This document shows, one piece after another, positions 14,189 to 18,098 of a stretch of 18,098 bases of DNA. The position numbers and the translations under genes were made by a program. Numbering within the stretch: position 1 is the first letter of the stretch; each line of letters opens with the position of its first letter. The notes below the pieces were generated by a model. The model made no database searches. It saw only the letters and a list, made by a program, of their open reading frames with translations, and was not told where the DNA came from. Source of the DNA: Cyclostephanos tholiformis (Eukaryota > Bacillariophyta > Thalassiosirophyceae > Thalassiosirales > Thalassiosiraceae); NCBI GenBank assembly GCA_036939975.1, contig JALLPB010000870.1, positions 1 to 18,098 on the forward strand, given 5' to 3'.

Positions 14189-17136
14189 TCACCGGCACCG
14201 GCACCGGCACCGGCACCGGCACCGGCACCGGCACCGGCACCGGCACCGACGCCACGAAAATAAAGAGACAATCCCACTCGGCCACGCGCCTCGATCACCT
14301 CGGCGTTTCCTCCATGTCGTCGTCGACCTCGTCTGCGATTCCCACCTCCGAGATCTGCCCGCCGAGCGTAACCTCCCCCAACGGCTCTCCCAATCCCTGG
14401 GAGGTGCACAAGTTCGGGGGCGCGTCCCTTGCCGATGCCGGACTGTACCGAACCGTGGGCGACCTCCTCATACGCGAGAGCTCCGGTCGCGTCATCGTCG
14501 GGGGGGGGATGGGTATGGACGAAGATGATAACGAGCAACAACGACACACGGGAACCATCCCGACCATGGCGGTGGTATCCGCCCGGGCCGGGATGACCGA
14601 CATGCTCGTGTCGGTCGTCGACGCCGCGCTGTCGGACATCGATAGGGCCGAATCGGTCCTGAACGACGCCGTTGGCACGCAGATATCGATATTGCGCGAA
14701 TTGGCCCCGCACGATAAGGTGATGGACGACATCGAGTCCGACATGCGCGGCGATGCGCGGGACATACTCAGCGTCGTGCGGAGCCTGCGCATGATACGGA
14801 GCGTCCCGCCGAGCGTCATGGAGGTGGTGACGGGATTCGGCGAGATATGGAGCGCCCAGACCCTGTACGCCTACCTCCGGGGGACGGGGGCGAGGACGGC
14901 GTGGCTCGATGCGCGCGACGTCCTCGTGGTTAGATCGGACGGGAACAATGCCGGACTCGGGGAGAAGGGCAGTTCGTCGAGCACGAGGGGGGTGATACCG
15001 ATGTGGGCCGAGACCGCGAGGAGGATGGAGGGATGGTGGAATACGATCGGTCGGGCGGAAGGCGTCAACGCCGCCGGGGGCGATGACGACGATGATGCCT
15101 CCTCGTCCTCCTCCCCCCCGATCGTCGTGGTTACCGGATTCGTCGCCACCACCTCCGACGGCGTACCCACGACCCTCAAGCGATCGGGATCGGATTACTC
15201 GGCCACGATATTCGCGAAGCTCGTTGCCGCGTCGCGCGTCACCATGTGGAAGAACACCGACGGTGTGTACACCGCCGATCCCAGACGCGTCCCCGAGGCC
15301 TTCAGCATATCCTCGCTCAAATACGACGAGGCGATGGAACTCGCATACTTTGGCGCGCAGGTCCTGCACCCAAGCGCGATGGTGCCGTGCATCGACACGA
15401 ATATGCCCGTTTACGTTCGTAACATATTCAATCCCGAGTTCGCGGGCACGGTCATACAGGGACGTTGCGCGAGCCTGTCGGACGTGAATCAGGACGGGAA
15501 GGTCGTTAACTGGCGCAGCAGGAAGGGGGAGATACCCATTAAGGGCATAACGTCCGTCGATCGGGTTTCCCTCCTCACGCTCGAGGGGGCGAGCGTCATC
15601 GGCGGCGCCGAGGTCGCGGAGCGATTCATGGGAACGATGGCATCGGCGGGGATCGACGTGCTAATGGTTACGCAGGCGAGCTCTGAGTCGAGCATCACCG
15701 TGGTCGTTCCCGAGAATCAGGGCGCGACGGCTCTCGCGGCGTTGAGATCGACGTTCGAGCTTGAGCTATCCCGATCGAACGTGAATTCCATTTCACTTAC
15801 CGAAATACCCATGGCGATAGTTGCCATAGTGGGGGAGGGCATGGCGATGAGATCGGGCGTTTCGGCGAGTTTCATGAGCTCGCTCGCCAAGGCCAACGTG
15901 AACATCCGTGTTATCGCGCAGGGTTCGTCCGAGCGTCAGGTCGCGGTCGTCGTGGAGGCCAAGGACGTGTCGAGGGCGTTGCGCGCTGCCCACATGGTCT
16001 TCACCTTATCCCAAACGATGGTGAGTGTCGCCGTACTGGGTGGGACAGGCAAGGTTGGATCTGCTTTGTTGCGGCAGCTCGTAGCGCAGAAGGAGAGCCT
16101 GGCGAAGAATTTGAATTTCGGCGTTGGCGTAAACGCCATCGCGTCGTCCACCAGGATGATCATGGGAAAGAACGGCAAGTGCCTCATGGAGTACTCCGAC
16201 GTCTTCCAGCTCCTTGAGAGCGACGAGGCACGGGAGCTTGACATGGAAGCGTTCACTGCATCTCTCGAGGCCGACGTAAACCCCCACCGTGTCGTAGTCG
16301 ACTGCACGAACGACGACCGCGTAGCCGAGATGTACGAGCGGTGGATGTCGTCGGGTGTCAACGTGATCAGCCCCGGGAGGTGGGCCGCAGCAGGTCCCCT
16401 GGGACGGTACCGCGCCATCCAGAGGGCCCAGCGTGCCAACACTGTCGAGTGGCAATACGAGAGCAGCGTCGGGTCGGCGTTGCCCATACTGTCCACCCTA
16501 CGAGATTTGGTCCAGACCGGGGACGAGGTACAGTTGCTAAGGGGCTGCTTGAGCGGCACCATGGCCTACGTGTTTTATCACATGGGCGAGGATCTGCCGT
16601 TCTCGGAGGCAGTCCGTCGGGCGATCGATAAGGAGTTCGCTGAATTGGATGTTCGCGACGATCTGAGCGGGCTAGACGTCGGTCGTAAGATCGTTATCCT
16701 CGCCCGTGAGCTAGGCATGGACGTATCGGTGGAGGATGTGGAGGTGGAGTCTTTAATCCCGGATGAGATTAAGAATAAGGAGTACGCAGGCACCAAAGAG
16801 GAGATCGACGCCGCGATCATCGAAGATCTTAGGACTCTCGACGACCCCATGTTGAAACGGTACCGGGAGGCGATGGGCAAGGGCGAGAACCTACGTTACA
16901 AGTTCGCGATTGACGTCGCCACCGGCAAGTGCAAGTGCAGCCTGGAGGGTGTTGACAATAAGGACACTTTGTTCCGCCTTCGCGATAACGAAAACTTGGT
17001 GGCTTTCGAGACTAGTAGGTACACCACCTCACCGTTGATTGTTAAGGGCGCGGCGGCGGGCCCTGATTTGGCTGCATCCGGGATGTTCGCAGATTTGCTC
17101 CGTTTGGGACGAGCCTTCGTGGGCTCACAAGCTTAA
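14101..17136 (+). CDS. AK-HSDH: Bifunctional aspartate kinase-homoserine dehydrogenase, plastid-targeted
   Basis: This intronless gene of 1011 residues catalyses the first and third steps of aspartate-family synthesis: phosphorylation of aspartate, and NAD(P)H reduction of aspartate semialdehyde to homoserine. The signal peptide (LLLLLAVPPALPSASAF, 7-23) ends in an ASAF plastid-import motif. A (Thr-Gly) repeat follows (31-48). The kinase has KFGGASL (104-110), SARAGMTD (160-167), LKRSGSDYSA (359-368) and TDGVYTADPR (386-395), with an Asp/Ser insert at 328-338. Two ACT-type regulatory regions (about 489-557 and 571-635) suggest feedback by threonine. The dehydrogenase has the nucleotide loop GGTGKVG (647-653), SGTMAYVF (818-825) and DDLSGLDVGRK (853-863), whose Asp and Lys belong to the active site. 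Oddly, the usual NKK motif is replaced by GRW in SPGRWAAAGPL (757-767). An in-frame stop at 14083 supports this ATG. Confidence 0.97.
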   Translation: MRLGHILLLLLAVPPALPSASAFTIIPPVITGTGTGTGTGTGTGTGTGTDATKIKRQSHSATRLDHLGVSSMSSSTSSAIPTSEICPPSVTSPNGSPNPWEVHKFGGASLADAGLYRTVGDLLIRESSGRVIVGGGMGMDEDDNEQQRHTGTIPTMAVVSARAGMTDMLVSVVDAALSDIDRAESVLNDAVGTQISILRELAPHDKVMDDIESDMRGDARDILSVVRSLRMIRSVPPSVMEVVTGFGEIWSAQTLYAYLRGTGARTAWLDARDVLVVRSDGNNAGLGEKGSSSSTRGVIPMWAETARRMEGWWNTIGRAEGVNAAGGDDDDDASSSSSPPIVVVTGFVATTSDGVPTTLKRSGSDYSATIFAKLVAASRVTMWKNTDGVYTADPRRVPEAFSISSLKYDEAMELAYFGAQVLHPSAMVPCIDTNMPVYVRNIFNPEFAGTVIQGRCASLSDVNQDGKVVNWRSRKGEIPIKGITSVDRVSLLTLEGASVIGGAEVAERFMGTMASAGIDVLMVTQASSESSITVVVPENQGATALAALRSTFELELSRSNVNSISLTEIPMAIVAIVGEGMAMRSGVSASFMSSLAKANVNIRVIAQGSSERQVAVVVEAKDVSRALRAAHMVFTLSQTMVSVAVLGGTGKVGSALLRQLVAQKESLAKNLNFGVGVNAIASSTRMIMGKNGKCLMEYSDVFQLLESDEARELDMEAFTASLEADVNPHRVVVDCTNDDRVAEMYERWMSSGVNVISPGRWAAAGPLGRYRAIQRAQRANTVEWQYESSVGSALPILSTLRDLVQTGDEVQLLRGCLSGTMAYVFYHMGEDLPFSEAVRRAIDKEFAELDVRDDLSGLDVGRKIVILARELGMDVSVEDVEVESLIPDEIKNKEYAGTKEEIDAAIIEDLRTLDDPMLKRYREAMGKGENLRYKFAIDVATGKCKCSLEGVDNKDTLFRLRDNENLVAFETSRYTTSPLIVKGAAAGPDLAASGMFADLLRLGRAFVGSQA
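14191..14250 (+). repeat. ACCGGC hexanucleotide microsatellite inside the AK-HSDH gene
   Basis: Nine exact copies of ACCGGC (14191-14244) and one ACCGAC (14245-14250) encode nine Thr-Gly pairs and a Thr-Asp just after the plastid-import motif. The unit is a multiple of three, so copy-number changes keep the frame and would only lengthen or shorten the linker. Confidence 0.95.
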
Positions 17137-17806
17137 TGTTAGTTGTTGTTACCACTTATTAGTTGAATGCTTTGTTGAAAAGGGTTCCACGATTATCCAT
17201 CTCGTCTTTCCACTACATTTGTGCTGTAACTGTGAAAGTGCTCATATTATCATAAGCAACTGCTAAGAACCATGTTTAAACATCAAACTCCTCAGGTGCT
17301 CCCTTCAAATTTGTCGATTTTTCCTCCATGATTGGACATTTCTCAACGACAAACTTCATGGGTCCAATATAGGAGGCTCGGGCGAAACGTCTTCACCATC
17401 GCTCATCACCCCAACGTAATCGAGCTCGACGACGCGGTCCATCGGCCACCTTCCCACCACCAACGACGCGGCCCTAGGCAACTTTCCCCGTCTCGCCGCC
17501 AGACCCTCCCCCTCCTCCCTCTCTCGCCGCCCTCGTCCTTGTCCACCGCGGTCAAGGGCGTCGACCCAAACGAGCAAGACAGATCAATTTCACGCGTTTC
17601 TGATCCGTGACGTCAAATAGCAGATGCACCTGAAAAGACAGTCCGGAATGAGACGCAAAAAGAAACATACGGAAGGAATTAATCAGTCCAAAACTAGTGA
17701 AGATTGTGAGTTCCCTCCGACATTTCTATCGTTCTATTATTTCTATTAGGTCGCACAACTTTATGATTCTATTATTGGTGCACGGGTTAGCAGTAGTATT
17801 GGGGTT
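17137..17806. other. Intergenic region between two convergent genes
   Basis: The AK-HSDH gene and the Mpv17-like gene end toward each other here. The middle (17360-17610) is GC-rich and open in several frames on both strands. On the minus strand a segment after CTTTTCAG (about 17615-17632) reads VHLLFDVTDQKRVKLICLAR before a stop, which could be a chance frame or a last exon. I cannot assign a gene. The 3' flank of AK-HSDH (17137-17330) is AT-rich and featureless apart from short A/T words. Confidence 0.4.
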
Positions 17807-18098
17807 TTATGGATCGTCGTTGCTTGGACATTCCCTGTTACGGTGAGTTATGTAACTCATCATCGAGACCTCGAACACATCGAGCAGGGACACTGCCACA
17901 GCACGCCACTTCAGCGAGAGCAATCGGAATGCAAGCAATTGTATCGGCCCAATTGCGAGCAAGGCCGCGACCCACAACCTATGTATGTTTTCAATGTAGT
18001 CCCGTTCAAACTCCTTGGCCAAAGTTTTCCAATGACCTTCAACGACGCCGGTGATAAACATCATGACGGCCACGAAAAAGAAGGCCATGAGGCCTTGA
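17807..18098 (-). CDS. Mpv17/PMP22-family membrane protein, C-terminal part (cut by window edge)
   Basis: The frame is open to the right end of the window and stops with TAA at 17807-17809. About 96 residues are visible. They show a hydrophobic segment (MAFFFVAVMMFITGVVEG), then WKTLAKEFERDYIENIHRLW, then VAALLAIGPIQLLAFRLLSL followed by KWRAVAVSLLDVFEVSMMSY. This matches the order of the C-terminal signature of Mpv17/PMP22 proteins as I know it (a linker with L...F...Y, W..WP..Q..nF..vP...R, then a last helix ending in SY or SYL). Here the WP position reads IGPIQ. Family members are small four-helix proteins of peroxisomes, mitochondria or plastids with unsettled function. A polar tail RNRECPSNDDP ends the protein. 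The true start lies outside the window. Confidence 0.65.
   Translation of the reverse strand, partial: QGLMAFFFVAVMMFITGVVEGHWKTLAKEFERDYIENIHRLWVAALLAIGPIQLLAFRLLSLKWRAVAVSLLDVFEVSMMSYITHRNRECPSNDDP

Noticed and set aside
14128..15369. 413-codon frame antisense to AK-HSDH
   Set aside because: It is the mirror of a GC-rich, strongly coding plus strand. The sense strand encodes conserved kinase motifs.
1..18098. CRISPR arrays, tRNA and rRNA genes
   Set aside because: No regularly spaced direct repeats with unique spacers were seen. The GGTTCAATCGA at about 5248 resembles a tRNA T-loop but lacks the paired arms around it. No conserved rRNA segments were recognised.

Overview
The window looks like nuclear DNA of a diatom, or a close relative with a secondary red plastid. 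Two long genes encode plastid-type proteins whose N-termini carry a signal peptide followed by an 'SAF' cleavage motif (ASAFAP type). One is a fused aspartate kinase-homoserine dehydrogenase without introns. The third recognisable cellular gene, cut by the right edge, is Mpv17/PMP22-like. Gene bodies are GC-rich. Between them lie AT-rich, repeat-laden stretches with decayed mobile elements. The species cannot be named from the sequence alone.

Layout. 1-1315: AT-rich, no gene seen. 1316-2600 (-): remnant of a retroelement-like coding region in several frames, with an 88-bp segment present twice. 3406-4641 (+): an unrecognised multi-pass membrane protein. 4642-5540: 3' flank, a 27-C and a 15-C run, then GC-rich DNA without a credible gene. 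5541-5842: a dense cluster of short perfect palindromes and tandem repeats. 6059-7200 (+): a DDE transposase-like gene with a hidden 81-bp in-frame intron and a 1-bp frameshift near its end. 7201-9300: tandem and simple repeats. 9310-9860 (+): a broken pogo/Tigger-like transposase. 9926-10330: repeats with a TACCGGTA palindrome. 10344-10679 (-): an unassigned degraded coding stretch. 11255-11660: a 406-bp MITE with 24-bp terminal inverted repeats and TA target duplications. 12266-13543 (-): a plastid alpha/beta hydrolase. 14101-17136 (+): the bifunctional aspartate kinase-homoserine dehydrogenase. 17807-18098 (-): the Mpv17-like 3' end.

How the genes relate. The hydrolase and the aspartate kinase-homoserine dehydrogenase are divergent, about 560 bp apart, and both appear plastid-targeted, so they may share a promoter region. 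The kinase-dehydrogenase makes homoserine, the branch point for threonine, methionine and isoleucine. The rest of the window is mostly mobile-element debris of at least four kinds (retroelement-like, IS5/Harbinger-like DDE, pogo-like and a TA-target MITE). No multi-gene defence, biosynthetic or toxin system was seen. The points most worth a second look are the cryptic intron and frameshift in the transposase, the missing N-K lysine motif in the homoserine dehydrogenase domain, the MITE with outer flanking repeats, the membrane protein of unknown family, and the palindrome cluster.
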